Shown here: one piece after another, positions 1 to 5,262 of the stretch | How the letters are laid out: each line of letters opens with the position of its first letter | Numbering within the stretch: position 1 is the first letter of the stretch | From: an uncultured Chthoniobacterales bacterium | GTDB lineage: Bacteria > Verrucomicrobiota > Verrucomicrobiae > Chthoniobacterales > UBA10450 | Length of the DNA: 5,716 nucleotides | Direction: 5' to 3' | Assembly: GCA_955652855.1 (NCBI GenBank) | Contig: CATPCN010000015.1 | Location: forward strand, 1 to 5,716 | Notes under the pieces: model-generated | Database searches by the model: none | The model's input: only the letters and a program-made list of their open reading frames with translations | What the model was told of the DNA's origin: nothing | Translations under genes and position numbers: made by a program

Positions 1-1
1 A

Positions 2-1237
2 GTCTGGCCTGTCGTTCGTTTAATTCCTTATAGCCCCAATCTGCGCAAGAATGATCATGCGATCGAGCAGATGGCGGCTTCTATTACCCAGTTTGGGTTC
101 AAGATTCCCATCCTAGCCCGCAGCACTGGCGAAGTAGTCGATGGCCACCTGCGACTCAAGGCTGCCGAGAAGCTTGGCATCCGCGCGGTACCGGTTATTT
201 TGTGTGATGAATGGTCGGACGCCCAAGTAAAAGCATTTCGGCTCCTGGTGAATCGATCAGCGAATTGGGCCGAGTGGGACCATGAGCTGGTCGCGCTCGA
301 AATCGGGGAACTAAAAGCCCTCGACTTCGAACTCAGCCTGACCGGCTTCGAGCCGGTCGAGATCGATGAATTTCTGTTCGGCGGTGAGAAAGAGAACCGT
401 GACTCGGCTGTTCCGGAACTTCCGCTAAAAGCGACCACACGCTTGGGTGACCTCTGGATTTGCGGGGAGCACCGAGTACTCTGCGGCGACGCCACTTCGA
501 CGGAGGCAGTGGGTACTCTTCTGGGCTCGGTGACGCCGGTGCTGATGGTTACCGATCCGCCGTATGGCGTCGACTATGATCCGAACTGGCGTGAGCGGGC
601 TGGACTAGGACGGCAACGCCAGACCGGAACGGTGGCAAATGATCAGCAGGTCGACTGGTCTGCTGCCTATGGGCTGTTTCCGGGTGGCGTGGCCTACGTC
701 TGGCATGCCGGTGTGCATGCCGCTGAAGTTGCGGCGGGCTTGGAGTCCGCCGGACTGTACATCCGGTCGCAGATCATTTGGGTCAAACAACACTTCGCGC
801 TGAGTCGAGGCGACTATCACTGGCAGCATGAACCGTGCTGGTATGCAGTGCGCAAAGGCCAGCCCGCTAACTGGTGCGGGGACCGCACTCAGTCCACGCT
901 GTGGCAGGTCGCCAATCTGAATCCCTTTGGCGGCTCTCAAGAAGAAGCGACAGGACATGGCACGCAGAAGCCGGTGGAATTAATGCGCCGCCCGATTCTC
1001 AACAATAGCCTGCGCGGGGACATAATTTACGACCCATTCCTCGGCTCCGGCACAACACTCGTCGCTGCTCAACTCACCGAACGTATCTGCTTCGGGCTGG
1101 AACTCGACCCACGCTGGGTAGACGTTATTGTCAGGCGTTGGCAGCAGGTCAGCGGAAAAGTTGCCGTGCTCGCATCCGATGGCTCTGCATTCGATCAGGT
1201 CGCGGTTGAACGCGGGCAAGTGGGGGAGGTTGCCTAG
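2..1237 (+). CDS. ParB-domain / beta-class DNA methyltransferase fusion (5' partial)
   Basis: Phage-type DNA modification enzyme. The frame is open to the left edge. The 23 codons before the first ATG (position 71) read as a ParB-like N-terminus (RLIPYSPNLRKNDHAIEQM), so the true start lies outside the window and ATG 71 is internal. Counting from that ATG, the ParB/Srx-like part covers about residues 1-100, with the VVDGHLRLKAA motif at 22-32. The methyltransferase part follows: catalytic motif IV DPPYG at 162-166, HGTQKP at 296-301, and the SAM-binding FLGSGTT motif at 323-329, then a typical ELDPRWVDVIVRRW tail. The order DPPY before FxGxG is the beta class. DPPY favours N6-adenine methylation of DNA, although N4-cytosine is possible. 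Target site unknown. ParB-methylase fusions are common in phages beside terminase genes, where they may protect phage DNA; that role is inferred. The next gene begins 2 nt after the stop. Confidence 0.93.
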   Translation, partial: VWPVVRLIPYSPNLRKNDHAIEQMAASITQFGFKIPILARSTGEVVDGHLRLKAAEKLGIRAVPVILCDEWSDAQVKAFRLLVNRSANWAEWDHELVALEIGELKALDFELSLTGFEPVEIDEFLFGGEKENRDSAVPELPLKATTRLGDLWICGEHRVLCGDATSTEAVGTLLGSVTPVLMVTDPPYGVDYDPNWRERAGLGRQRQTGTVANDQQVDWSAAYGLFPGGVAYVWHAGVHAAEVAAGLESAGLYIRSQIIWVKQHFALSRGDYHWQHEPCWYAVRKGQPANWCGDRTQSTLWQVANLNPFGGSQEEATGHGTQKPVELMRRPILNNSLRGDIIYDPFLGSGTTLVAAQLTERICFGLELDPRWVDVIVRRWQQVSGKVAVLASDGSAFDQVAVERGQVGEVA

Positions 1238-1239
1238 TT

Positions 1240-1578
1240 ATGCCGCGACCTTCGTTTACTCCCACCGACGAGCTGCGTGGCATGGTCAAGTCCATGGCAG
1301 CCGTCGGCATCCCGCACGAGAACATCGCTCGGAAAGTCGGCGTTCGATCTCCGAAGACCCTAAGAAAGCATTTTCGAAACGAGCTGGAACTCGGCGTGAC
1401 AGAAGCCAACTATAAAGTTGCTTCAACTTTGTTCCAGATGGCCACCTCAGGCGATCATGCCGTGGCAACGCTGTTCTGGATGAAGAGCCGCGCCGGATGG
1501 GGGCGGCCGGCTTTTGAGCCTGCCTCGGGTCCGCCTCCGCCCTTCGTGGTGGCTCAGGACCGGGGAGGACTGCAATGA
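1240..1578 (+). CDS. Small helix-turn-helix phage protein, probable small terminase subunit
   Basis: A 112-aa protein between the methylase and the large terminase. Residues about 12-47 form a resolvase/homeodomain-like helix-turn-helix: a helix (ELRGMVKSMAAVG), then IPHENIARKVGV with the turn, then a recognition helix (SPKTLRKHFRNEL). Residues 55-85 look helical (YKVASTLFQMA, HAVATLFWMKSRAGW) and could mediate oligomerisation. The tail is proline-rich. In tailed phages the gene directly before TerL usually encodes the small terminase, which binds the packaging site, and an N-terminal HTH fits that job. The assignment rests on position and HTH, not on a recognised family signature, so a phage transcriptional regulator is the alternative. 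A strong Shine-Dalgarno GGGGGAGG lies at 1222-1229, 10 nt before the ATG. The stop overlaps the TerL start (ATGA, 1575-1578), which implies translational coupling. Confidence 0.82.
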   Translation: MPRPSFTPTDELRGMVKSMAAVGIPHENIARKVGVRSPKTLRKHFRNELELGVTEANYKVASTLFQMATSGDHAVATLFWMKSRAGWGRPAFEPASGPPPPFVVAQDRGGLQ

Positions 1579-2846
1579 TCCAATTAAAACCTCCGCAGTG
1601 GAGAGTTTTCCGAAGTGATGCCCGCTTCCGGCTGCTTGTGGCCGGGCGCCGCTTCGGCAAGACATTCCTCTCACTGGTTGAGCTTTGTCAGGCGGCCTGG
1701 TCTCCGGGCCGCCTGGCCTGGTACGTAGCGCCGACCTACAAACAAGCCAAGCGCGTTGCCTGGAAGCCACTCAAGCAAATGACTCGGCCTTACTGGGCAG
1801 CGAGGCCCAACGAAACCGATTTGAGAATCGAACTCGTTACCGGCGGCACGATTTGTCTGCGTGGCGCCGATAACTACGACTCGCTGCGCGGCGATGGTCT
1901 GGACTTTCTCATTCTGGATGAGTACGCATCCATCGCCCGCGAAGCCTGGCCGGAAGTGCTCCGCCCGGCACTAGCCGATAAACAAGGCCACGCCTTGTTC
2001 ATCGGCACACCGCGCGGTTACAACCACTTTTATGATCTGTACCAGACAGCCCAGGGCAGACCGGAATGGGCCACCTTCCAATTCACGACCGAAGAGGGTG
2101 GCAACGTCGCGCGTGAAGAGTTACAGAGTGCCACGCATGAACTCGATGAGCGCACCTACAGGCAAGAGTTTCAAGCGAGCTTTGAAAACCTCACGGGCGG
2201 CGTCGTGTACTACGCCTTCGACCGCACCAAGAACGTCGAACCCCTGCGCTATAACCCGCAACTGCCCTTGTTCTGGTCGCTCGACTTCAACGTCAATCCG
2301 ATGTGCGCGGTCATCGGGCAGCGAGAGGGCGATCGAGTCTACATACTGGACGAACTGGTGCTGCCGGATTCCAATACCCCGGCGGCCTGCCAGGCCTTCT
2401 GTGAGTGGATCGCACATTCGCGTCAAAATACACCATTCCCGGTGCAGATCCAGACCTATGGTGACGCGGCTGGTAACGGGCGTCACACCTCAGCCTCGCG
2501 CACCGATTGGCAAATCATTGACGATTTCTTTCATCATTACTTCTGCCAGTTTACACGTAGCGTCCCCTCCACCAATCCACCCGTAAAAGATCGGGTCAAC
2601 TGCGTGAATGCCATGTTGCACAATCAAGCCGGCGATCGCCGCTTGCGGATCGATCCCAGGTGCAAGCAGCTGATTCTCGATTTGGAGCGCGTGCATTGGA
2701 AAAGCGACCTGAACGGGAATAGCTTGACCGTCATTGACGATTCCGATCCCAAACGAACCCACGTGAGCGATGCATTGGGGTACATGATCGCCTCCGAGTT
2801 CGGCATGCGAGGCAAGTTCGGCGAAATGCCGGGCTCGCCTCGTTAA
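1575..2846 (+). CDS. Phage terminase large subunit (TerL)
   Basis: A 423-aa DNA-packaging motor: an ATPase that pumps phage DNA into the prohead and a nuclease that cuts the concatemer. It appears complete. The N-terminal ATPase shows an adenine-contacting Q-motif region (KPPQWRVF, 5-12), Walker A GRRFGKT (24-30), Walker B LDFLILDE (109-116, catalytic E116) and the coupling motif IGTPRG (143-148). The C-terminal RNase H-like nuclease shows the acidic residues expected for two-metal catalysis: D237 in WSLDFNVNP, E260 in YILDELVL, D297 in YGDAAGN and D399 in HVSDALGY. Length and layout fit the Terminase_6-type families. The start is set by the ATGA overlap with the preceding HTH gene and by GGGGAGGA at 1562-1569. 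No truncation or missing catalytic residue is seen. Unusually, no portal gene follows; the next genes are on the other strand. Confidence 0.96.
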   Translation: MIQLKPPQWRVFRSDARFRLLVAGRRFGKTFLSLVELCQAAWSPGRLAWYVAPTYKQAKRVAWKPLKQMTRPYWAARPNETDLRIELVTGGTICLRGADNYDSLRGDGLDFLILDEYASIAREAWPEVLRPALADKQGHALFIGTPRGYNHFYDLYQTAQGRPEWATFQFTTEEGGNVAREELQSATHELDERTYRQEFQASFENLTGGVVYYAFDRTKNVEPLRYNPQLPLFWSLDFNVNPMCAVIGQREGDRVYILDELVLPDSNTPAACQAFCEWIAHSRQNTPFPVQIQTYGDAAGNGRHTSASRTDWQIIDDFFHHYFCQFTRSVPSTNPPVKDRVNCVNAMLHNQAGDRRLRIDPRCKQLILDLERVHWKSDLNGNSLTVIDDSDPKRTHVSDALGYMIASEFGMRGKFGEMPGSPR

Positions 2847-2967
2847 AGTGATGAACACTCCCTCCTAGTATCCGGGCGCGGCACTCTTCTTCTATTCATA
2901 TGGCTCCCTGCCGAAACGCGCGTTCCAAGAATTGTTCGGTACAAAAGCAGATGTGTGCTCAGCGTCG
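2847..2967. other. Convergent intergenic gap after TerL
   Basis: This 121-bp gap separates the end of the + strand packaging cluster from the end of a - strand small gene. I see no clear hairpin with a T-tract for either strand, no tRNA and no obvious attachment-site repeat. A portal gene would normally begin here in an intact phage genome. Confidence 0.5.
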
Positions 2968-3174
2968 CTAATGCTTTTTGTTCTTCTTGGTCATGGGGAC
3001 TATGGCAGCGGCGTGATCACCGGTGTGGGGCCCTAGTCTGGTCACGCGGCTCAAGAAATCGATTGCAATGCGTTCTGATCCGATGGCCATGATAACGCGA
3101 CGGGTCTTGGGGTCCCTGGCAATAATGCTGCTTTGGTCTTCTCGAATGGGCACGACTTTGGGTGGTTTTGGCAT
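2968..3174 (-). CDS. Small hypothetical protein with MPKPP start (68 aa)
   Basis: Not a family I can name. The 68-aa product has a proline-rich start (MPKPPKVVPIRED), a middle that looks like a small beta/alpha fold (SSIIARDPKTRRVIMAIGSERIAI, then DFLSRVTRLGP) and a very basic end (MTKKNKKH). No membrane segment or signal peptide is evident. The 3174 start is preferred because codons 1-13 resemble another candidate start at 4824 (30 of 39 bases, 9 of 13 residues), with the resemblance beginning at the ATG. No convincing Shine-Dalgarno precedes it. The same frame runs upstream to an ATG at 3303 (111 aa) with a G/C-rich third position, so a longer form is possible. It lies downstream of the DUF3489 gene but behind a terminator, so it probably has its own promoter. 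About 60% of third codon positions are G/C, which supports coding only modestly. Confidence 0.55.
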   Translation of the reverse strand: MPKPPKVVPIREDQSSIIARDPKTRRVIMAIGSERIAIDFLSRVTRLGPHTGDHAAAIVPMTKKNKKH

Positions 3175-3188
3175 GCACACAGCATGCC
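3170..3188. repeat. Perfect dyad over the start codon at 3174
   Basis: GGCATGC and GCATGCC form perfect 7-bp arms around ACACA. The ATG of the 68-aa gene lies inside the left (plus-strand) arm. In mRNA the hairpin would cover the start codon; in DNA it could be a protein-binding palindrome. Short GCATGC palindromes can also arise by chance. Confidence 0.4.
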
Positions 3189-3346
3189 CGATGCTGCCCG
3201 ACCAATGCCAGTCCCGGTCCGGGGCGACGGCCGTTGCAACCTCAAGAACTCTGCAATCGATGACCGGCTCGGCACAGGGATTAGGCCCAACGGCGGCGGG
3301 CATTCCGTGCGCTGCTCGCCAAGATGAGGAGGTCCAGACGCAAAAA

Positions 3347-3371
3347 GAGCCGGGGCGGTCAGACCCGGCTC
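3347..3371 (-). terminator. Rho-independent terminator of the DUF3489 gene
   Basis: GAGCCGGG (3347-3354) and CCCGGCTC (3364-3371) form a perfect 8-bp GC-rich stem with a 9-nt loop. Read on the - strand it is followed at once by TTTTTG (complement of 3341-3346). It begins 27 nt past the stop of the DUF3489 gene, so it should end that transcript before the 68-aa gene. Confidence 0.85.
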
Positions 3372-3398
3372 GTAGGCAGAGGAGCAGACAGTTAGTGG

Positions 3399-3932
3399 CT
3401 AGCCGCGGATCGCGTAGACGCGCTCGCCGTCACGCTCAAACGATTTTACGCGCAGGTGCATGCGCTTGCCCAGTTGACCGCTGATGAAGCCGCGCACGCT
3501 GTGAGCCTGCCAGCCGGTTGCCTTCATGATGGCCTTCAGACTGGCGCCCGCGGGTTGCCGCAGCAGCGCAATGACGCGCGCGGTCTTGCTGGTTTTGTGG
3601 CCCGTGTGTGCGCCGCGCCCGGAGCTGGCCTTGTGAGCCGGCTTGCGGGCCGGGGAGCCCGACGTGGCCGCGGGTTCGCCGTCACCCAGGCCCTGAATGG
3701 CCTTCCATATCCGGGCCACTGCCGTCTTGCGATCGGTGAACCGCTTCACCGGCGCCACGCCCGGCAGGCTGTTCCAGACTGCGACCAGGCGGCTTGCGGG
3801 CCACCGGGCAGCCAGGCTGGCAAGTTCCTGCTGACTGCAGAAACGTTCCGATCCTTCTTTCATCTCGCCCGCCTCCTGGGCAGAGGAGAACACGGCGATG
3901 TTGTTTTCCGAGTCGATAGTGAAGATGTTCAT
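3399..3932 (-). CDS. DUF3489 winged-helix domain protein
   Basis: A 177-aa protein of the DUF3489 family (biochemical role not known to me). Residues 1-25 form an N-terminal segment (MNIFTIDSENNIAVFSSAQE). Residues 33-85 are a conserved helical part with FTDRKTAVARIWKAIQGL at 65-82. A low-complexity basic, Ser/Gly/Ala linker runs about 86-115. The C-terminal part (116-177) is winged-helix-like: TARVIALLRQPAGASLKAIM, then ATGWQAHSVRGFISGQLGKR as recognition helix, then a beta-wing ending DGERVYAIRG. This suggests DNA binding; such genes often sit in mobile or prophage regions. The start at 3932 is chosen because AAAGGAG ends 5 nt before the ATG and the recognisable protein begins there. The frame also runs on to a GTG at 4112 (237 aa), but those 60 residues do not look like the family. 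The start overlaps the stop of a candidate upstream small ORF. A terminator follows. Confidence 0.88.
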   Translation of the reverse strand: MNIFTIDSENNIAVFSSAQEAGEMKEGSERFCSQQELASLAARWPASRLVAVWNSLPGVAPVKRFTDRKTAVARIWKAIQGLGDGEPAATSGSPARKPAHKASSGRGAHTGHKTSKTARVIALLRQPAGASLKAIMKATGWQAHSVRGFISGQLGKRMHLRVKSFERDGERVYAIRG

Positions 3933-4102
3933 GAGCGCTCCTTTCGTTCTTTGGGTTGATGGGGGCGCGGCGCAATGCCGCCGCCGGGACGTGCGCAGGT
4001 CGCATTCGACGAAGCGCGAGGTTTCGGTTTGGTTCCGGGCTGCGGCGGATCGAGCCACAGCAGCGCGAAGCTTACACCTATAGATGTTGCGAATTGTTGC
4101 AT
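3929..4102 (-). CDS. Candidate small ORF translationally coupled to DUF3489 (57 aa)
   Basis: An ORF of 57 codons from ATG 4102, or 59 from ATG 4108. The upstream sequence AAAGGTGA (4116-4109) is a good Shine-Dalgarno, best spaced (6 nt) for the ATG at 4102. The stop TGA (3931-3929) overlaps the DUF3489 start codon as ATGA, and the DUF3489 Shine-Dalgarno lies inside its last codons, an arrangement typical of translational coupling. The product begins with a short hydrophobic stretch (FATSIGVSFALLWL), followed by a proline- and arginine-rich tail (DPPQPGTKPKPR ... HQPKERKERS). The hydrophobic part is too short for a confident membrane helix and is not a standard signal peptide. About 58% of third positions are G/C, which does not decide coding. 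It could be a leader peptide or simply untranslated leader. No family recognised. Confidence 0.42.
   Translation of the reverse strand: MQQFATSIGVSFALLWLDPPQPGTKPKPRASSNATCARPGGGIAPRPHQPKERKERS
3938..3944 (-). promoter_or_regulatory. Shine-Dalgarno that fixes the DUF3489 start
   Basis: AAAGGAG on the - strand, ending 5 nt before the ATG at 3932. It favours the 177-aa product over the 237-aa extension that begins at GTG 4112. Confidence 0.75.
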
Positions 4103-4121
4103 AGTCATTCACCTTTCTTTT

Positions 4122-4138
4122 CGGGCCCTGAGGACCCG
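4122..4138 (-). promoter_or_regulatory. Leader hairpin before the small ORF / DUF3489 genes
   Basis: On the - strand CGGGTCC-TCA-GGGCCCG can form a 7-bp stem with one G-U pair and a 3-nt loop. It ends five nucleotides before the AAAGG of the ribosome binding site. No T-tract follows, so it is not a terminator. It may stabilise the leader or affect translation, or it may serve as an operator. Confidence 0.4.
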
Positions 4139-4158
4139 GTTATCGTTTGGTGATGACA

Positions 4159-4187
4159 TTCATCCCTCGGCTTGGCCGAGGAGTCAA
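4159..4187 (-). promoter_or_regulatory. Candidate promoter for the small ORF-DUF3489 unit
   Basis: On the - strand a TTGACT -35 (4187-4182, five of six consensus bases) is followed by exactly 17 nt and a weak GATGAA -10 (4164-4159). The spacer is itself a perfect dyad. The implied leader is about 45-50 nt to the small ORF. A second promoter-like block at 5113-5141 shares the -10 context ATGAATGT and the 17-nt spacing, which raises confidence. Confidence 0.42.
4165..4181. repeat. Perfect 7-3-7 dyad in the promoter spacer
   Basis: CCTCGGC-TTG-GCCGAGG is a perfect inverted repeat filling exactly the 17-nt spacer between the proposed -35 and -10. A palindrome in this place is a classic repressor or activator site. 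No T-run follows on either strand, so a terminator is unlikely. Confidence 0.5.
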
Positions 4188-4366
4188 GCAAATTTAGGAT
4201 CTTTTGTTTTGGACGGGATGGGTACGTTTCGAAGAGGCCTGGACGCTATATTGGACCGACGTTTGCACCGCCCTTCAGTGCGTCCACCAAGGAGCGGGTC
4301 CCGGGCAAGGCAGCTTGCAGGGGGTCCCTGCAGTTCGCGAAGGCGCGGCACGCGGCGAGCAACGGG
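4188..4366. other. Non-coding stretch between two minus-strand units
   Basis: I find no convincing gene here. The left part (4188-4215) is AT-rich and lies just upstream of the proposed promoter. The right part is GC-rich and repeat-laden, with short self-complementary pieces (4302-4319 region and the dyad at 4316-4332), and would be the 3' trailer of the gene that ends at 4367. No tRNA, CRISPR or known small RNA is recognised. Confidence 0.5.
4316..4332 (-). terminator. Hairpin downstream of the gene ending at 4367
   Basis: TGCAGGG-GGT-CCCTGCA is a perfect 7-bp inverted repeat, 34 nt past the stop of the - strand gene. On that strand there is no T-tract after it, so if it terminates transcription it is not of the classic rho-independent kind. 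It may instead protect the 3' end of the mRNA. Confidence 0.3.
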
Positions 4367-4831
4367 CTATTGTTGCAGAGTTCCGCGCCGCTGTGCCGGA
4401 CGCTCCTTCATCCGCTGCCGCAGGAGGTCGGCCTCGATCAGCACGTCTTGCCGATCTCGATACTTCTTCTCGCGCTGCTGGTGCAGCCGGCCAAAGAAGG
4501 TCCAGTCCCGCTGTTCGCGCTCCGCGAGCCACTCGACCAGTTCGAAGTTGATCTGGGCACGCGTCTCCTCAACCATCACCTCCCAGGCTTTCCACGCTTG
4601 CCGCCCCAGGCCGAGCTTTTTCAGTTGCTGCAACTGGAGTAGGACCTGTTCAAAGCCCTCGTTAAGGTGGTAGAGGATCTCGTACAGGCGCAGCTTTCTG
4701 GCGGAGTGTTGGTCAGCAGAACTCGCTGTCGCGCGTCGTGAGGATGCTGGTCGAGAGCGCTGCCGGAACTGGCGATCCGGCGCTTTGCTTCCCGAGCGGG
4801 CACCGCGTTCGGTGGTTTTGGCATGGTGCAT
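4367..4831 (-). CDS. Hypothetical helical, charged protein (start uncertain)
   Basis: I do not recognise the family. From ATG 4831 the product is 154 aa. Residues about 45-145 look like genuine protein: several amphipathic helices rich in Leu, Glu, Gln and Arg, with RKLRLYEILYHLNEGFEQVL (46-65), WKAWEVMVEETRAQINFELV (80-99) and WLAEREQRDWTFFGRLHQQR (101-120), and a strongly G/C-biased third codon position. There is no signal peptide or membrane segment. Residues 1-44 are basic and low-complexity and less convincing. No Shine-Dalgarno precedes ATG 4831, 4846 or 4855. The overlapping frame has an ATG at 4824 whose first codons resemble those of the 68-aa gene at 3174, so the true gene may begin there and be joined by a frameshift. 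The frame stays open upstream to 5011, but that part looks non-coding. Confidence 0.6.
   Translation of the reverse strand: MHHAKTTERGARSGSKAPDRQFRQRSRPASSRRATASSADQHSARKLRLYEILYHLNEGFEQVLLQLQQLKKLGLGRQAWKAWEVMVEETRAQINFELVEWLAEREQRDWTFFGRLHQQREKKYRDRQDVLIEADLLRQRMKERPAQRRGTLQQ
4621..4824 (-). other. Overlapping MPKPP reading frame, possible frameshifted gene start
   Basis: A 67-codon frame inside the 5' part of the helical gene. It opens MPKPPNAVPAREA, like the 68-aa protein at 3174 (MPKPPKVVPIRED). Its early codons, up to about residue 30, have a G/C-biased third position; after that the sequence (TNTPPESCACTRSSTT) looks like an out-of-frame reading of the helical protein. It may be the real N-terminus of the 4367-4831 gene, split by a frameshift, or a chance overlap. 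Confidence 0.3.
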
Positions 4832-4941
4832 GGTGGGCTGATGCATGCGGGTCATTGCAAGTCGCCAAACCACGCGGCGCTCGGAAACGCTACAGCATCG
4901 GTCCTTGTGCGCATCGCTAGCGCAAGTCGGCCAAGCGTACG

Positions 4942-5085
4942 TTAGAGTTTGATCCGCACTAGCATCACCAGGTAGAACATCCGGTGTTTGGCCCAACCAC
5001 CCAGCCAGCACACGCGCCAGTCGTCGAACCGGGCGCCCAGCGCGACAGGGGCGCGCAGGCGAAGATACTTGGTTTCAAGGTGCAT
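4942..5085 (-). CDS. Candidate small protein, 47 aa
   Basis: No family recognised. From ATG 5085 the product is 47 aa, basic and aromatic: MHLETKYLRLRAPVALGARF, then DDWRVCWLGGWAKHRMFYLV, then MLVRIKL. The C-terminal half is hydrophobic with scattered charges, so it might be membrane-associated, but it is not a clean transmembrane helix. About 79% of third positions are G/C. Upstream in the same frame, back to a GTG at 5211, the bias falls sharply, which supports ATG 5085 as the start. AGGA lies 4 nt before it and a better AAAGGAG lies further up (5104-5098). A promoter-like block at 5113-5141 would give a leader of roughly 20 nt. It lies between the Mrr gene and the helical gene, all on the same strand. 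Confidence 0.5.
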   Translation of the reverse strand: MHLETKYLRLRAPVALGARFDDWRVCWLGGWAKHRMFYLVMLVRIKL

Positions 5086-5112
5086 GTTTTCCTGCCACTC
5101 CTTTGGTCCACA

Positions 5113-5141
5113 TTCATGCCTCTGCGCTTGCGGAAAAGCAA
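5113..5141 (-). promoter_or_regulatory. Candidate promoter for the 47-aa ORF
   Basis: On the - strand TTGCTT (5141-5136), then 17 nt, then CATGAA (5118-5113) within CATGAATGT. Twelve of thirteen bases at 5110-5122 match 4156-4168, the equivalent block before the DUF3489 unit, with the same spacing to the -35. An imperfect dyad (CTTGC ... GCAAG) lies over the -35 and early spacer. Confidence 0.4.
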
Positions 5142-5262
5142 GTCCGCTGGGGCGAATGTCTGAGTTCCGAGAGGGTGAGGGTTCCGAAAGCGGCCGGCCA
5201 AAGAACGGCACGAGTAAAGGCCGGCTACGCCTGGAACTGAAGGTGTCCGGTGGGGCAGTCCG

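Noticed and set aside
605..958. 117-codon open frame on the - strand within the methyltransferase
   Set aside because: The opposite frame has clear catalytic motifs; this one has none.
2032..2586. 184-codon open frame on the + strand within TerL
   Set aside because: Out of frame with the clear terminase, with an Arg/Ser/Pro-rich composition.
2847..2967. Prophage attachment site at the end of the TerL cluster
   Set aside because: No tRNA, integrase or repeated core sequence is visible in the window.
3023..3484. 153-codon open frame on the + strand
   Set aside because: It runs antisense to the 68-aa gene, the terminator and the end of DUF3489. It has no ribosome site and a low-complexity Arg/Ser/Gln-rich product.
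3933..4112. N-terminal extension of DUF3489 to GTG 4112 (237 aa)
   Set aside because: A strong Shine-Dalgarno sits directly before ATG 3932, and the extension does not resemble the family.
3975..4673. 232-codon open frame on the + strand
   Set aside because: Antisense to the helical gene and the DUF3489 leader. The product is dominated by Arg, Ser and Cys, typical of a GC-rich shadow frame.
4857..4935. Similar GCAAGTCG(G)CCA strings at about 4858 and 4922
   Set aside because: Only about 12 bases, imperfect and occurring twice; not enough for a repeat family or CRISPR.
5192..5225. GCCGGCC ... GGCCGGC inverted repeat after the Mrr stop as a terminator
   Set aside because: The loop is 19 nt and no T-tract follows on the - strand. 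GGCCGGCC is also self-palindromic, so pairing is ambiguous.
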